Positions 41,029-50,340 are shown, counted from the stretch's first letter. The stretch is DNA of 64,000 nt from Paenibacillus methanolicus (GCF_008124765.1 NZ_VNHS01000002.1:372001-436000), one strand, 5' to 3'. Notes: generated by a model not told the origin, from the sequence alone. Program-made: numbers and translations.

Positions 41029-41078
41029 GCTGAAAGCTGCATTCCCAATCTTCGGATTGGGAACGCAAACCAATCAGC
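41029..41078. repeat. Family A palindrome between ribBA and ribH, unit 2
   Basis: A near-copy of unit 1, starting GCTGAAAGCTGCATTCCC and ending CGCAAACCAATCAGC. It ends 9 bp before the ribBA stop codon. The two units account for most of the 148-bp ribBA-ribH gap. Confidence 0.88.
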
Positions 41079-41086
41079 TTCAAATT

Positions 41087-42304
41087 TTAGATTTCAAACT
41101 CGAGCAAATGGCCGAGTTTCGTCTTCTTCGTATGCAAGTAGTCCGAATTGTCCGCCTTCGTTTCCGTCTGAATCGGAACGCGCTCCACCACTTCGAGCCC
41201 GTAGCCCTCCAAACCGCGAATCTTGCGCGGATTATTCGTCATCAGCCTCATTTGGCTAACGCCAAGGTCTTTCAAGATTTGCGCGCCGATGCCGTAATCG
41301 CGCAGGTCGGGGGCGAATCCCAATTTAATATTCGCGTCGACCGTGTCGAATCCCTGCTCCTGCAGCGCATAGGCTTTCAATTTGTTGATAAGCCCGATGC
41401 CTCGGCCTTCCTGGCGCATGTACAGCAGCACGCCGCTGCCCGCCTCCTCGATCTGCCGGAGCGCCGCGGCCAGTTGCGGCCCGCAGTCGCAGCGGTGAGA
41501 GTGGAACGAATCGCCGGTCAGGCATTCGGAATGCACCCGCACGAGCGTCGGTTGATTCGAGGCAATATCGCCTTTTACGAGCGCCACATGCTCCTTGCTA
41601 TCGACGTCGTTCGTATACGCGACGGCACGGAACGTGCCGAAGTCCGTCGGGAGATTCACGTCCACGGCGCGGTGCACGAGCTTTTCCTTCTTGTTGCGGT
41701 ATTCGATCATGCCCTCGATGGAGATTAGCTTCAACCCGTGGCGCTTCTTGAACTCTACTAGGTCCATCAATCTCGCCATCGTGCCGTCTTCCTTAATAAT
41801 CTCGCAAATAACGCCGGCAGACGCGGAACCGCACATCCGCGCCAGGTCGATGGCCGCTTCCGTATGCCCAGCCCTGCGCAGCACCCCGCCGGCTCTGGCG
41901 ATGAGCGGGAAAATGTGACCGGGGCGGCGGAAGTCGGACGGCTTGGCGGACGGGTCGATAAGCGCTTGAATCGTCTGCGACCGTTCGCCGGCCGATATCC
42001 CCGTCGAGGTCGTGACGTGATCGACGGACACAGTGAAGGCCGTCCCGTGATAATCGGTATTATGCGTGACCATCGGCGGCAGATCCAGCTCCTCCGCCCG
42101 CTCCTGCGTAATCGGCACGCACACGAGCCCGCGCGCTTCGGTAATCATGAAGTTGATGACCTCCGGCGAAGTCTTGTCCGCAAGCGCGATCAGATCGCCT
42201 TCGTTCTCCCGGTCTTCGTCGTCCACCACGATTATGCACTTGCCTTCGCGCAAATCCCGCAGCGCGTCTTCAATCGGGTCGAATATCGTTTGGTCCGTTG
42301 TCAT
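41087..42304 (-). CDS. ribBA: Bifunctional DHBP synthase / GTP cyclohydrolase II
   Basis: The protein has 405 residues. The N-terminal RibB half shows [13 protein letters not shown] and the [26 protein letters not shown] signature. The C-terminal RibA half shows [24 protein letters not shown] (zinc cysteines and catalytic residues) and [18 protein letters not shown]. It makes both precursors of riboflavin: the four-carbon unit from ribulose 5-phosphate and the pyrimidine from GTP. It lies 15 nt after ribE. Confidence 0.97.
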   Translation of the reverse strand: MTTDQTIFDPIEDALRDLREGKCIIVVDDEDRENEGDLIALADKTSPEVINFMITEARGLVCVPITQERAEELDLPPMVTHNTDYHGTAFTVSVDHVTTSTGISAGERSQTIQALIDPSAKPSDFRRPGHIFPLIARAGGVLRRAGHTEAAIDLARMCGSASAGVICEIIKEDGTMARLMDLVEFKKRHGLKLISIEGMIEYRNKKEKLVHRAVDVNLPTDFGTFRAVAYTNDVDSKEHVALVKGDIASNQPTLVRVHSECLTGDSFHSHRCDCGPQLAAALRQIEEAGSGVLLYMRQEGRGIGLINKLKAYALQEQGFDTVDANIKLGFAPDLRDYGIGAQILKDLGVSQMRLMTNNPRKIRGLEGYGLEVVERVPIQTETKADNSDYLHTKKTKLGHLLEFEI

Positions 42305-42319
42305 GCCTGTTCACTCTCC

Positions 42320-42997
42320 CTAGAAAAAGCCGTTCTCGGCGAGAAAAGCCGCCGTTAAGCCGCCGCTCTTCTTCCGGCTATGCTCGCCGTCTTGACCGGC
42401 GCCGCCCGGATAGCGCAGCAGATGGTCTACGTATTTGCCCAGCACGTCGCCTTCGATATTGATGACGCTGCCGGGCTGCTTCAATTGAAGCGCGGTCTCC
42501 CGCAGCGTGTGCGGGATGATCGAGACGGAAAATTCGCCGTCGCTCCGGTCGATGACCGTCAAACTGATTCCGTCCAACGTTACCGACCCTTGCCCGATGA
42601 CATAACGCATCAGCGACGGATCATGGGGCTGAATCGTAAAGACGACCGCGTTCGCATCCGGCGTGCGCGCGACGATCGTCCCTGTTCCGTCGACGTGTCC
42701 CTGCACGATATGGCCGCCGAATCGTCCGCCCGCCTGCATGGCGCGCTCGAGATTGAGCCGTTCTCCCGGACGCATATCCTTCAAATTCGTATGCCGATAG
42801 GTCTGCGGCATGACATCGACCGTAAAAGAGGCGGCGTCGAAATCGGTCACGGTCAAGCACACGCCGTTGACGGCGATGCTGTCGCCGTCCTTCACGTCGC
42901 CGAGTACGCGCGACGCCTCGATCGTCAGTTTCATGGCCTCGCCTTGCTTGTAGGTCCGCTTAAGCGTCCCCACTTCTTCAATTAATCCCGTAAACAA
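42320..42997 (-). CDS. ribE: Riboflavin synthase alpha chain
   Basis: The protein has 225 residues, starting MFTGLIEEVGTLKRTYKQGE. Two homologous lumazine-binding barrels are visible; the first includes VNGVCLTVTDFD and QTYRHTNL, the second GSVTLDGISLTVIDRSDGEFSVSIIPHTLRET. It dismutates two lumazines into riboflavin. The C-terminal 25 residues (SRKKSGGLTAAFLAENGFF) match the usual family end. It follows ribD by 35 nt. Confidence 0.96.
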   Translation of the reverse strand: MFTGLIEEVGTLKRTYKQGEAMKLTIEASRVLGDVKDGDSIAVNGVCLTVTDFDAASFTVDVMPQTYRHTNLKDMRPGERLNLERAMQAGGRFGGHIVQGHVDGTGTIVARTPDANAVVFTIQPHDPSLMRYVIGQGSVTLDGISLTVIDRSDGEFSVSIIPHTLRETALQLKQPGSVINIEGDVLGKYVDHLLRYPGGAGQDGEHSRKKSGGLTAAFLAENGFF

Positions 42998-43032
42998 GGT
43001 ACTCCTCCTCCCGCTTCAAACGCGATCCCGTC

Positions 43033-44133
43033 TCAGCGATCCGCGTACGTCGGATACCCGGTCAAGCAGTAGTCATCGCCGACCTGTTCCATCGTCACGC
43101 CGCTAAGGCCGATCGCCTCGCTCATCCGCTCGAAGCCGCCGAAGGAGAAGGCCTCCGGCGCGGCGTCGCCGCCGATAATCTTCGGCGCGATGAACAACAT
43201 GATCTTATCGATCAAGCCGCGCTCCAGCATGGCGCCGTTCAGCTTGCCGCCGCCTTCGAGCAGAATCGAGCCGATCTCAAGCTCTCCAAGCTTCGTCATG
43301 GCGATCTCCAGATCGACCTGTTCGCCGTCTCCGCACGCCAGCACTTGCGCCCCTGCGGCTTCCAGCGCGGCTCTACGCTTCTCTTCCGCCCCTTTGACGG
43401 TCAGGATGATGACGGGTACGTCCTGATTGTGAAAGAGGCGGGAGGTTACCGGAAGGCGAAGCTTCGAGTCGACGATAATACGAGCCGGATGAACCGCAGG
43501 CACGCTGAGCCTTGTCGTGAGCTCCGGATCGTCGGCGAGCGCGGTTTGCGCGCCGACCATGATGCCCATATGCTGATGCCGAAGCGTATGTACCTGTTCG
43601 CGGGCGGCCGGTCCGCTAACATAGCGGCTATCGCCGGTCTTGGCGGCGATTTTGCCATCCAGCGTCATCGCGGTCTTGAGCGTTACGAACGGCTTGCGCG
43701 TCGTAATGAATTTGTTGAATTTCTCGTTCATCCGCTCCGAAGCATCGCCGAGCAAGCCGACCTCGACGTCGATTCCCGCCTCTTGCAGACGTTTCACGCC
43801 CCGGCCGGCGACCATCGGATTCGGATCCGTGCAGGCGACGACGACGCGGGACACTTTAGCCTCGATGAGCCGTTCGCAGCACGGAGGCGTCTTGCCGTGA
43901 TGGCTGCACGGTTCGAGCGTCACGTATGCGGTGGCCCCTTCGGCTTGTTCGCCGGCCATGCGCAGCGCATGCACTTCGGCGTGGCCTTCGCCGCGCTTCA
44001 GATGAGCGCCAAGACCGACGATGCGCCCTTCCTTCACGATGACGCAGCCGACGACCGGATTAATGTCGGTCTGGCCGCTTGCTTTCGCCGCTATATCCAA
44101 GGCGAGCTGCATATAGTATGCGTCATTTAACAC
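43033..44133 (-). CDS. ribD: Bifunctional riboflavin deaminase/reductase RibD
   Basis: The protein has about 366 residues. The start is uncertain: GTG 44133 (VLNDAYYMQLALDIAAKASG) is taken by comparison with family N-termini; ATG 44112 is the alternative. The deaminase half has the zinc sites HAEVHALRMAGE and EPCSHHGKTPPCCERL. The reductase half has VTLKTAMTLDGKIAAKTGDSR and ILLEGGGKLNGAML. The start codon lies about 8 nt downstream of the terminator of the FMN riboswitch, which therefore controls the whole operon. Confidence 0.95.
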   Translation of the reverse strand: MLNDAYYMQLALDIAAKASGQTDINPVVGCVIVKEGRIVGLGAHLKRGEGHAEVHALRMAGEQAEGATAYVTLEPCSHHGKTPPCCERLIEAKVSRVVVACTDPNPMVAGRGVKRLQEAGIDVEVGLLGDASERMNEKFNKFITTRKPFVTLKTAMTLDGKIAAKTGDSRYVSGPAAREQVHTLRHQHMGIMVGAQTALADDPELTTRLSVPAVHPARIIVDSKLRLPVTSRLFHNQDVPVIILTVKGAEEKRRAALEAAGAQVLACGDGEQVDLEIAMTKLGELEIGSILLEGGGKLNGAMLERGLIDKIMLFIAPKIIGGDAAPEAFSFGGFERMSEAIGLSGVTMEQVGDDYCLTGYPTYADR

Positions 44134-44140
44134 GATCGAC

Positions 44141-44180
44141 AAAATAAAAACACCCCTATCCGCATAAAGCCGACGGGGTG
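44141..44180 (-). terminator. Riboswitch-controlled terminator before ribD
   Basis: CACCCC and GGGGTG close a hairpin, followed by TTTTTATTTT on the minus strand, between the FMN aptamer and ribD. FMN binding should favour this hairpin. Confidence 0.75.
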
Positions 44181-44293
44181 ATGGGAGAGACATAAGGAAA
44201 CAGCACTAGGACGCGCTCAAATAAAACCCTTGACTACGTGAAAAAAAGAACGAGTCGAGAGGTTATATCGTTGAACGGTATACGCTGCCGCCT

Positions 44294-44492
44294 CCTTCTC
44301 CCATCCAGACTATACTGTCGGTCCCGGAATCGCACCGGGTCCACCGTCCATTCGCCGCCGCTCTCGCAAGTCGAGAAGCGCCGCGCCTGTCCGGGTCACG
44401 GACTGACAAGTTCGTCTCCGGCTCGCATACGCGATACGTGGCCGAAACCGCCTTGATCACCGCCGGTTGGGAATTTCACCCTGCCCCGAAGG
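44294..44492 (-). ncRNA. FMN riboswitch (RFN element)
   Basis: The conserved RFN blocks are all readable on the minus strand, in order: CTTCGGGGCAGGGTGAAATT, CCCAACCGGCGGT, AGTCCGTGACCC, GGTGGACCCGGTGCGATTCC and CGACAGTATAGTCTGGATGG ending GAGAAGG. The closing helix is CCTTC/GAAGG. A variable arm of about 40 nt lies in the middle. It binds FMN and represses the rib operon, probably through the terminator at 44141-44180. Confidence 0.96.
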
Positions 44493-44514
44493 TAAGCTGC
44501 AATACTTTGACAAA

Positions 44515-44543
44515 ATGTTACCACTCCCCCTGAAAAAAAGCAA
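44515..44543 (-). promoter_or_regulatory. Sigma-A promoter for the rib operon
   Basis: TTGCTT, 17 bp, TAACAT with an extended TG on the minus strand. It places the start site about 15 nt before the FMN aptamer. The remainder of the gap to 44746 shows no gene. Confidence 0.55.
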
Positions 44544-44746
44544 CCAGCTATCCTTTTCGCAGCATCGCCCTTCCTTCGAGCGCGCGACGGTTGGATTGGA
44601 AACTGTCATAAGTAATAACGCCCGGCGCCCATAAGGCGGCCGAGCGTCAATTTCGTGGTATTCCTCTGCAAGGTAGACGGAAGCTTTCGAAGAACGCGTT
44701 CATCGCATAGACCGATTGTTACTATGCCCCTGTGCTCTCCATTCGG

Positions 44747-45091
44747 TCACTGGTATCCAGGCAAGTAGTGGTTCTGATTCTCCAGCTTCGGCAAAATGTT
44801 CATCGACTCGATATGCGCCTTTGTCTCCGGCGTGCCAATCTTATAAATATAGGCATAGAGCATCTCCAAATGCTCGCTGAACCGGTCCGTCGCCGGATCG
44901 CGTTCGGCGGACTTATACGGAATTACGGCCCGCGCATGCGTCAGCTGGTCGTCCTTGTCCTCCTGCTCGAGCAGCTTCTTTAGCTCGAGCAATTCCTCTT
45001 CGCTCGCGAATATCGTCAGCTGCTCCGCGATCGACGGCGCCGTCTCGATCGTGCGCGCGGATACCGATACGTAATACGGATTGCGTTCCAT
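44747..45091 (-). CDS. Conserved-looking hypothetical protein
   Basis: The protein has 114 residues, starting MERNPYYVSVSARTIETAPS, with GGGGGAG upstream of the ATG. It is acidic and helical (EEELLELKKLLEQEDKDDQL), with no signal peptide, membrane helix or cysteine; the end is NHYLPGYQ. It lies alone between ppiB and the rib riboswitch. I cannot name a family. Codon usage and ribosome site support it as a gene. Confidence 0.68.
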   Translation of the reverse strand: MERNPYYVSVSARTIETAPSIAEQLTIFASEEELLELKKLLEQEDKDDQLTHARAVIPYKSAERDPATDRFSEHLEMLYAYIYKIGTPETKAHIESMNILPKLENQNHYLPGYQ

Positions 45092-45202
45092 AAGGCAGCT
45101 CCCCCTTCAACCCTTAACTCGGCACAGGCAAGCGGCTTGTAGCCGTCGACCGGTACCGGTCTTCGTTAGTTGTTAATACACGGCCAAGCTGCCCTCGAAA
45201 CA

Positions 45203-45243
45203 GCAAAATCCCCCGAGCGGGCGTCGCCGCCGCGGGGGGGATT
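45203..45243 (-). terminator. Terminator after ppiB
   Basis: AATCCCCC and GGGGGATT pair around a GC-rich loop, with TTTTGC after on the minus strand, 18 nt past the ppiB stop. Confidence 0.78.
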
Positions 45244-45260
45244 CGATCATGCAGGGTTGC

Positions 45261-45692
45261 TTACACTTCGACGATTTCGACTTTCTCCATTTTCACGCCG
45301 TTCTTGAACGTGTCGACGTGCTCCATGCCTTTAGTCACTTTGCCGAATACGGTATGGCCGCCGTCCAGGTGAGGCTGCGGCTGATAACAGATGTAGAATT
45401 GGCTGCCGCCGGTGTTGCGGCCGGCGTGCGCCATCGCGAGCGTGCCGCGCTCGTGTTTGTTCGGGTTGATCTCGCAGTTGATCGTGTAGCCCGGGCCGCC
45501 CGTGCCCATGCCGTCCGGGCAGCCGCCTTGCGCGACGAAACCGGGAATGACGCGGTGGAACGTAAGACCGTTGTAAAAACCGCTGTTCGCGAGCTTCTCG
45601 AAGTTAGCTACTGTATTAGGCGCGTCTTGGTCGAACAGATCAAGGACGACTTCCGCTCCGTCCGCCATCGTAATTTTCGCTTGCTTTGCCAT
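45261..45692 (-). CDS. ppiB: Peptidyl-prolyl cis-trans isomerase (cyclophilin)
   Basis: The protein has 143 residues, starting at ATG 45692 ([16 protein letters not shown]) after AAAGGGTGG; the longer frame upstream is not supported. Cyclophilin motifs: [13 protein letters not shown] with catalytic Arg/Phe, [29 protein letters not shown] and [11 protein letters not shown]. Cytoplasmic, accelerates proline isomerisation in folding. Neighbour of lysA as in B. subtilis. Confidence 0.95.
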   Translation of the reverse strand: MAKQAKITMADGAEVVLDLFDQDAPNTVANFEKLANSGFYNGLTFHRVIPGFVAQGGCPDGMGTGGPGYTINCEINPNKHERGTLAMAHAGRNTGGSQFYICYQPQPHLDGGHTVFGKVTKGMEHVDTFKNGVKMEKVEIVEV

Positions 45693-45813
45693 TGTAATCC
45701 ACCCTTTCGGTTGTATAAACATTGCCATTATAGCAGAAAGCGTTCCCGATAAAAAGCTTGTCCCCCGGCGATCGCCGCATGAAGCGGCCGAAAGCACGGG
45801 GGATGATAGCGGA

Positions 45814-47145
45814 TTATTGGACGGCGGACGCTTTCTTCATCCGCGCCGGCAAAATATCGTTGCCCACGACGTCGTCCAACGACTCGCGCTTAACGACAAG
45901 ATCCGAAAGTCCGTCTTTGACGAATACGACGCTCGGGCGGCGAATCCGGTTGTAGTTGCTCGCCATCGAATAGTTGTAGGCGCCCGTGCACAGTACCGCG
46001 AGCAGATCGCCCGTCTGCGGCTTCGCCAATACGCAATCGACGATCAGCTTGTCGCCGCTCTCGCAGCATTTGCCGGCAACCGTCACGGTCTCCTCGGCGG
46101 CGGCGGCGGCACGATTCGCGACGACGGCCTCGTACTTGGACTCGTACAGCGCCGGCCGCGGGTTGTCGGTCATGCCGCCGTCGACGGAAATGTACTTACG
46201 CACGCCGGGAATATCTTTGCTTGTCCCGATCGTATACAACGTCGTTCCGGCATCGCCGACGATGCTGCGGCCAGGCTCTACCCAAATTTCCGGGATCGGG
46301 TAACTTGCCGCGCCGAAGTTGTCTTTAATCGCGTCCGTAATCGCCTTGACATACGTCGCGACCGGCAGCGGCGTGTCGCCTTCCACGTAGCGGATGCCGA
46401 AGCCGCCGCCCAAGTTGATGACCGGGAACGTGATGTTCAGCTCATCGCGCACGCGCAGCGAGAACTGCGCCACTTTGCTCGCCGCCACCTCGAAGCCGTC
46501 GACCTCGAAGATTTGGGAGCCGATATGGGAATGGACGCCGAGCAATTCCATGTTAGGCAGCTCGTTTGCCTCCCGCACCGCACGGAACGCCGCGCCGTTT
46601 TCGACGTCGAACCCGAATTTGGAATCCTGCTGGCCGGTCGAGATATACTCGTGCGTATGCGCCTCGACGCCTGGTGTAATGCGCAGCAATACATTTACTT
46701 TCAAGCCCTTGTCGCCGGCCAGCGCGTTCAATAGCGCGAGCTCGTCGAAGTTATCGACGACGAAGCAGCCGATCTGGGCATCCAGCGCCATCAAGATTTC
46801 GTCCGGCGTCTTGTTGTTGCCGTGGAAATGGATGCGCTGCGCCGGAAATCCGGCCTTCAGGGCGGTATACAGTTCGCCGTCGGAGACGACGTCCAGCGAC
46901 AGGCCTTCCTGCTCCGCGATCGCGCACATCGCCATGACGCTGAACGCCTTGCTGGCATAAGCGACCTGGAATTTCAAGCCCGATGCCTTGAACGCCTCGA
47001 CGTATTCGCGCGCGCGCTGACGCACGAGCGCTTCGTCCACGATGTATAGCGGGGTTCCGTATTGTTTCGCCAATTCGGTGACATCGCAGCCGCCGATTGT
47101 CAAATGCCCTTGGCCGTTAATTGCGCTTGTTCCGTGTAAATACAT
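45814..47145 (-). CDS. lysA: Diaminopimelate decarboxylase
   Basis: The protein has 443 residues, starting at ATG 47145 ([19 protein letters not shown]), with GGAGGGG upstream. The PLP lysine lies in VAYASKAFS, and landmarks [49 protein letters not shown] and CCESGDKL follow. It converts meso-diaminopimelate to lysine. Its position after spoVAF is as in B. subtilis, but it has its own sigma-A promoter at 47206-47234. No lysine riboswitch is seen upstream. Confidence 0.97.
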   Translation of the reverse strand: MYLHGTSAINGQGHLTIGGCDVTELAKQYGTPLYIVDEALVRQRAREYVEAFKASGLKFQVAYASKAFSVMAMCAIAEQEGLSLDVVSDGELYTALKAGFPAQRIHFHGNNKTPDEILMALDAQIGCFVVDNFDELALLNALAGDKGLKVNVLLRITPGVEAHTHEYISTGQQDSKFGFDVENGAAFRAVREANELPNMELLGVHSHIGSQIFEVDGFEVAASKVAQFSLRVRDELNITFPVINLGGGFGIRYVEGDTPLPVATYVKAITDAIKDNFGAASYPIPEIWVEPGRSIVGDAGTTLYTIGTSKDIPGVRKYISVDGGMTDNPRPALYESKYEAVVANRAAAAAEETVTVAGKCCESGDKLIVDCVLAKPQTGDLLAVLCTGAYNYSMASNYNRIRRPSVVFVKDGLSDLVVKRESLDDVVGNDILPARMKKASAVQ

Positions 47146-47205
47146 TGTTTCCCCTCCGGCTTCTCCATGAAATCCCATGACGATTGATTTGCATCATTTA
47201 ACGAA

Positions 47206-47234
47206 AGTATATCCTACCCCTGTCCCCTGGTAAA
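47206..47234 (-). promoter_or_regulatory. Sigma-A promoter for lysA
   Basis: TTTACC, 17 bp, TATACT on the minus strand, about 60 nt before the lysA start codon. Confidence 0.6.
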
Positions 47235-47281
47235 ATGGATAAATCCGCATTTCATTTGCATTATTGCGTTCGCGATGGCCG

Positions 47282-49006
47282 TTAATGCACCTGGCCTCCG
47301 CCGCCGGCTCCGCCTCCCCCGCTGCCGCCAGAGCCGCTGCCGCCGGTTCCGCCCGGCAGTCTGTCGCGCTGCTGCGGCTTGAGCAAATTCGGACGCGTTC
47401 GGTTCTGCAGTACCGGCGGACGGACGATTATATTCCACATCCCCTTGACATCGAACGGAATGAACGGCCACAAATACGGACGGTTAAAGGAGCGCTCCGT
47501 CGCCAGCATGACCGTAATGGCGGCCGCAGCGATCATGAACCCCGGCACGTGCAGCGTGGCGACGACGATGATGAACAACAATCGAACGATGCGGTTGGCC
47601 AGCCCCAGCTCGTAGCTCGGCGTCGCGAACATGCCGATCGCGGCTACGGCCATGTATAGAATGACTTCATTGATGAACAGGCCGGTCTGGACGGCGATAT
47701 CGCCGATCAAGATGGCGGAGATCAACGACATCGCGGTCGCGAGCGGCGTCGGCGTGTGGATCGCGGCCATCCGGAGCAAATCGACCCCGAGCTCCGCCAT
47801 AAGGAATTGCACGACCATCGGCAGTCTGCTCTCCTTCTGCGCGCCGAGGAACGCGAGCGCCTCTGGCTTCAAGGCGGGATCCAGCGCGTACAGGAACCAG
47901 ATCGGCAGCAGGAACAGCGATGCGAAGATACCGAAGAAGCGGACCCATCTTAAATACGTGCCGATGAACGGCGCCTGCCGGTTCTCCTCCGCGTGCTGGA
48001 TATGGTCGAAGAACGTCGTCGGTAAAATCATGACGCTCGGCGTCGTATCCACGAACACGGCGACATGTCCTTCGAGCAAATGGGAGGCCACCGTGTCGGG
48101 GCGCTCCGAATAGCGCACGAGCGGAAACGGGCTCCATCCGCGTTTGACCGTTGCTTCTTCCAGCTGTTTGTCGGCCAGCGGCAGCCCGTCGATTTTGATC
48201 ATCGATATTTTGTCGCGAATCGACTCCACGAGTTCCTTGTCGACGATATCGTCAATATATGCAATACAGACGTCTGTCTGCGTCCGTTCGCCGACGCGCA
48301 TAATTTCGTAGCGCAAATGTTTGTCGCGCAAGCGGCGGCGCACGAGCGTCACGTTCGTCATGAGCGTCTCGACGAAGCCGTCGCGGCTGCCGCGCACGAC
48401 CCGCTCCAGCGTCGGCTCTTCAGGACCGCGCGACGGGAACGACTTCGCGTCGATGAGGAGCACTTCCTTCTCCCCGTCGATATACAGCGCGCTCGCGCCT
48501 GCCAAGACGTTCGTCATCATGTTGTTCCAATCCGCTTCCTTCACGACCTGCACGGCCGGCACGTAGTTATCGAAGAAGGATTGGAGCGCCCCTGTCGACA
48601 AGTCTTCCGGGTGCAAATAGCTCAAACGTTTGAGCACGTCCTGCAGAATCGTATCCTTGCCGAACCCATTCATGAAAAAAAGCGCCGTCTTCCGCTCCCC
48701 GAACGTCATCTCGCGCACGACGACGTCAAAACTCTTCTTATAGCCGACCTCCTGCTCCAGCAGGTCGATATAATCATCGATATGTTCGGGAATCGGAACC
48801 GGTTCAGGCTTTTGTTCCTTACGATCCGCCCGTTTGCGGCGTCCGGTGAGCGCCATGCCGAACGTGGACAGATGGTAATCATGCCGAGCCGGGTCTTCGC
48901 GATCGCCATGCTCGTCCGCGAGCTCCGCGTCATCCAACCAAATCGGATGGACCGTCCGGCGTCCGCCGCCTTCCCGTGATTGCTGATCCTGATCGAAATC
49001 CGTCAT
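47282..49006 (-). CDS. spoVAF: Stage V sporulation protein AF, GerA-like spore membrane protein
   Basis: The protein has 574 residues, longer than the about 490 of B. subtilis. A hydrophilic N-terminal domain (about 1-350) includes FVEYD-type landmarks replaced here by YIDLLEQEVGYKKSFDV and the GerA-family stretch VFVDTTPSVMILPTTFFDH. Four to five membrane helices span about 355-520. A low-complexity tail follows with runs of glycine after QQRDRLPGG. SpoVAF with FigP forms an ion channel that amplifies germination in B. subtilis. The gene starts 31 nt after spoVAB; lysA follows. Confidence 0.92.
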   Translation of the reverse strand: MTDFDQDQQSREGGGRRTVHPIWLDDAELADEHGDREDPARHDYHLSTFGMALTGRRKRADRKEQKPEPVPIPEHIDDYIDLLEQEVGYKKSFDVVVREMTFGERKTALFFMNGFGKDTILQDVLKRLSYLHPEDLSTGALQSFFDNYVPAVQVVKEADWNNMMTNVLAGASALYIDGEKEVLLIDAKSFPSRGPEEPTLERVVRGSRDGFVETLMTNVTLVRRRLRDKHLRYEIMRVGERTQTDVCIAYIDDIVDKELVESIRDKISMIKIDGLPLADKQLEEATVKRGWSPFPLVRYSERPDTVASHLLEGHVAVFVDTTPSVMILPTTFFDHIQHAEENRQAPFIGTYLRWVRFFGIFASLFLLPIWFLYALDPALKPEALAFLGAQKESRLPMVVQFLMAELGVDLLRMAAIHTPTPLATAMSLISAILIGDIAVQTGLFINEVILYMAVAAIGMFATPSYELGLANRIVRLLFIIVVATLHVPGFMIAAAAITVMLATERSFNRPYLWPFIPFDVKGMWNIIVRPPVLQNRTRPNLLKPQQRDRLPGGTGGSGSGGSGGGGAGGGGQVH

Positions 49007-49037
49007 CTGTCGTCACTTCTCCCTCGTTTCGAAATTG

Positions 49038-49478
49038 TCAATTCAGGCGCTGAAATACGAGCCAATCAAACAAGGAGCCGATGATTTTGCCGAGCACCAT
49101 CGCCATTACGAGCGAAACCATATAATCATGCAGATGCAGCCGTCTCGCCAATATGGGCAGCACGTTCATGACTTCCGTTAGCGCCGCCGCCAGCATCCCG
49201 ACGAAAATACCCGATAGCACGCCAACCGGGACGAGCAAGACGATGTCCGGTACGGGGAGCCTGAGCTTCCAATCCATCATATCCGCGACAGACCAATACA
49301 TCGCTCCCGACAGCACGGCCGTCTCGAACCAGAACGATTTGCGATACGCGCTCGCCACTTGGGCAAGGCGGGGGATCAAGTCGAGCACGATGAGCAGCGC
49401 GACGAGACCGCTGCCGACCGCAAGCCCTCCGGCCAAGCCGAGCAGCGCGACGAACAAATTGCCCGCGGCATTAGCCAT
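49038..49478 (-). CDS. spoVAB: Stage V sporulation protein AB
   Basis: The protein has 146 residues with four to five membrane helices. It starts MANAAGNLFVALLGLAGGLAVGSG and includes FVGMLAAALTEVMNVLPILARR, close to the SpoVAB family. SpoVA proteins form the forespore inner-membrane machinery for dipicolinic acid movement. It overlaps spoVAA by 8 nt. In B. subtilis spoVAC, AD, AEb, AEa lie between AB and AF; none is here. Confidence 0.92.
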   Translation of the reverse strand: MANAAGNLFVALLGLAGGLAVGSGLVALLIVLDLIPRLAQVASAYRKSFWFETAVLSGAMYWSVADMMDWKLRLPVPDIVLLVPVGVLSGIFVGMLAAALTEVMNVLPILARRLHLHDYMVSLVMAMVLGKIIGSLFDWLVFQRLN

Positions 49479-50154
49479 CGTCCTCGCCGCCCCGATTCAA
49501 ACTGGTGTCTCCTTCAGCCTCGAGCGCCTGCCGGCTCTTATTCTTTCTTCGCATTTCATCGGCAATGACGTAGTTGTTGACGTTCTCTTCGTACAAATAG
49601 AGTTCCACCTCCAGCGGGTTCGGTTCTTCGTTGAACCGTTTGCGGAACAGATGGTTGAAGAAAAGCACCATGCCGATGCCGATCCCGAGCGAATACGGAA
49701 TTTGCAGCCATAGCGGATGCTCCGATTTGGTTCCCGTCACCAGTTCCGTAATCCGTTGGTGCACTTCCTTCATGCTGACATCCGTATGGAAATTCATGAT
49801 CGCCAAGCCGGATCCGAAGAACAACAGCAGCCAGGCGATCACGAGCATGAACATGCGCGGCTTGGGCTCCTTTTCCCTTACGATGACCAGTACCTGCGGA
49901 TCGCCGAACGTCTCGATCTCGATCTGAGGATAAGTCTCCTGGATCGTCTTGACCGTCTGAAGCAAATCGATGACGACGCGGTTGCCGTCCTTCTCGCGGT
50001 GCCGATGAAGCTCGAGCGCCTGGAGCCGCTGCTCCAGCTCGGGGTCCGCCGCGAACAGCCTGGCCGCCATGCCAAGCGTCACGATCCCGCCGGGTTTGAT
50101 CCCGATCCTTCTGCGCAAGCGCAAGTAGAGCACCGAACGCGCTTCCGTTGCCAA
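49471..50154 (-). CDS. spoVAA: Stage V sporulation protein AA
   Basis: The protein has 227 residues. The start is TTG 50154 (MATEARSVLYLRLRRRIGIKPGG), 6 nt after AGGAGGG. A cytoplasmic N-terminal half is followed by two membrane helices (about 115-133 and 165-185), as in SpoVAA. A basic, acidic-ended tail closes it. The upstream leader of about 140 nt is occupied mostly by a family B repeat (50181-50278) that separates the gene from its predicted sigma-G promoter. Confidence 0.9.
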   Translation of the reverse strand: MATEARSVLYLRLRRRIGIKPGGIVTLGMAARLFAADPELEQRLQALELHRHREKDGNRVVIDLLQTVKTIQETYPQIEIETFGDPQVLVIVREKEPKPRMFMLVIAWLLLFFGSGLAIMNFHTDVSMKEVHQRITELVTGTKSEHPLWLQIPYSLGIGIGMVLFFNHLFRKRFNEEPNPLEVELYLYEENVNNYVIADEMRRKNKSRQALEAEGDTSLNRGGEDDG

Positions 50155-50180
50155 CGCGCATCCCTCCTGCCGTACCAAGG

Positions 50181-50278
50181 TGAAACGGCTGCGCCGTATT
50201 TGCGGCAGCAGCGCGTTTCATTCCGGAGAAATACAAGCTCATTGATAAGCGTGAACTTATACAACCTTGTATTTCAAG
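50181..50278. repeat. Family B two-hairpin repeat, copy 2, intact
   Basis: The left hairpin joins TGAAACG to CGTTTCA over a GC-rich stem (GGCTGCGCCG / CGGCAGCAG). The right hairpin joins GAAATACAAG to CTTGTATTTC with ATAAG/CTTAT nested inside. It aligns with both arms of 1956-2111 but lacks the inserted palindrome, so it shows the uninterrupted form. It lies in the 5' leader of spoVAA. Confidence 0.82.
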
Positions 50279-50300
50279 AAATTCGCCGCAGCCTCTCCGT

Positions 50301-50330
50301 TAGTATGAGAAAACGATAGCCGCCGTACTC
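50301..50330 (-). promoter_or_regulatory. Predicted sigma-G promoter for spoVAA-AB-AF
   Basis: GAGTA (-35; one mismatch to GHATR), 18 bp, CATACTA (-10) on the minus strand. It lies between the sigF terminator and the family B repeat. The spoVA operon is sigma-G dependent in B. subtilis. Confidence 0.58.
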
Positions 50331-50340
50331 CCAAAACAAG

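Noticed and set aside
47146..47281. Lysine riboswitch in front of lysA
   Set aside because: The predicted leader is only about 55 nt, too short for the L-box.
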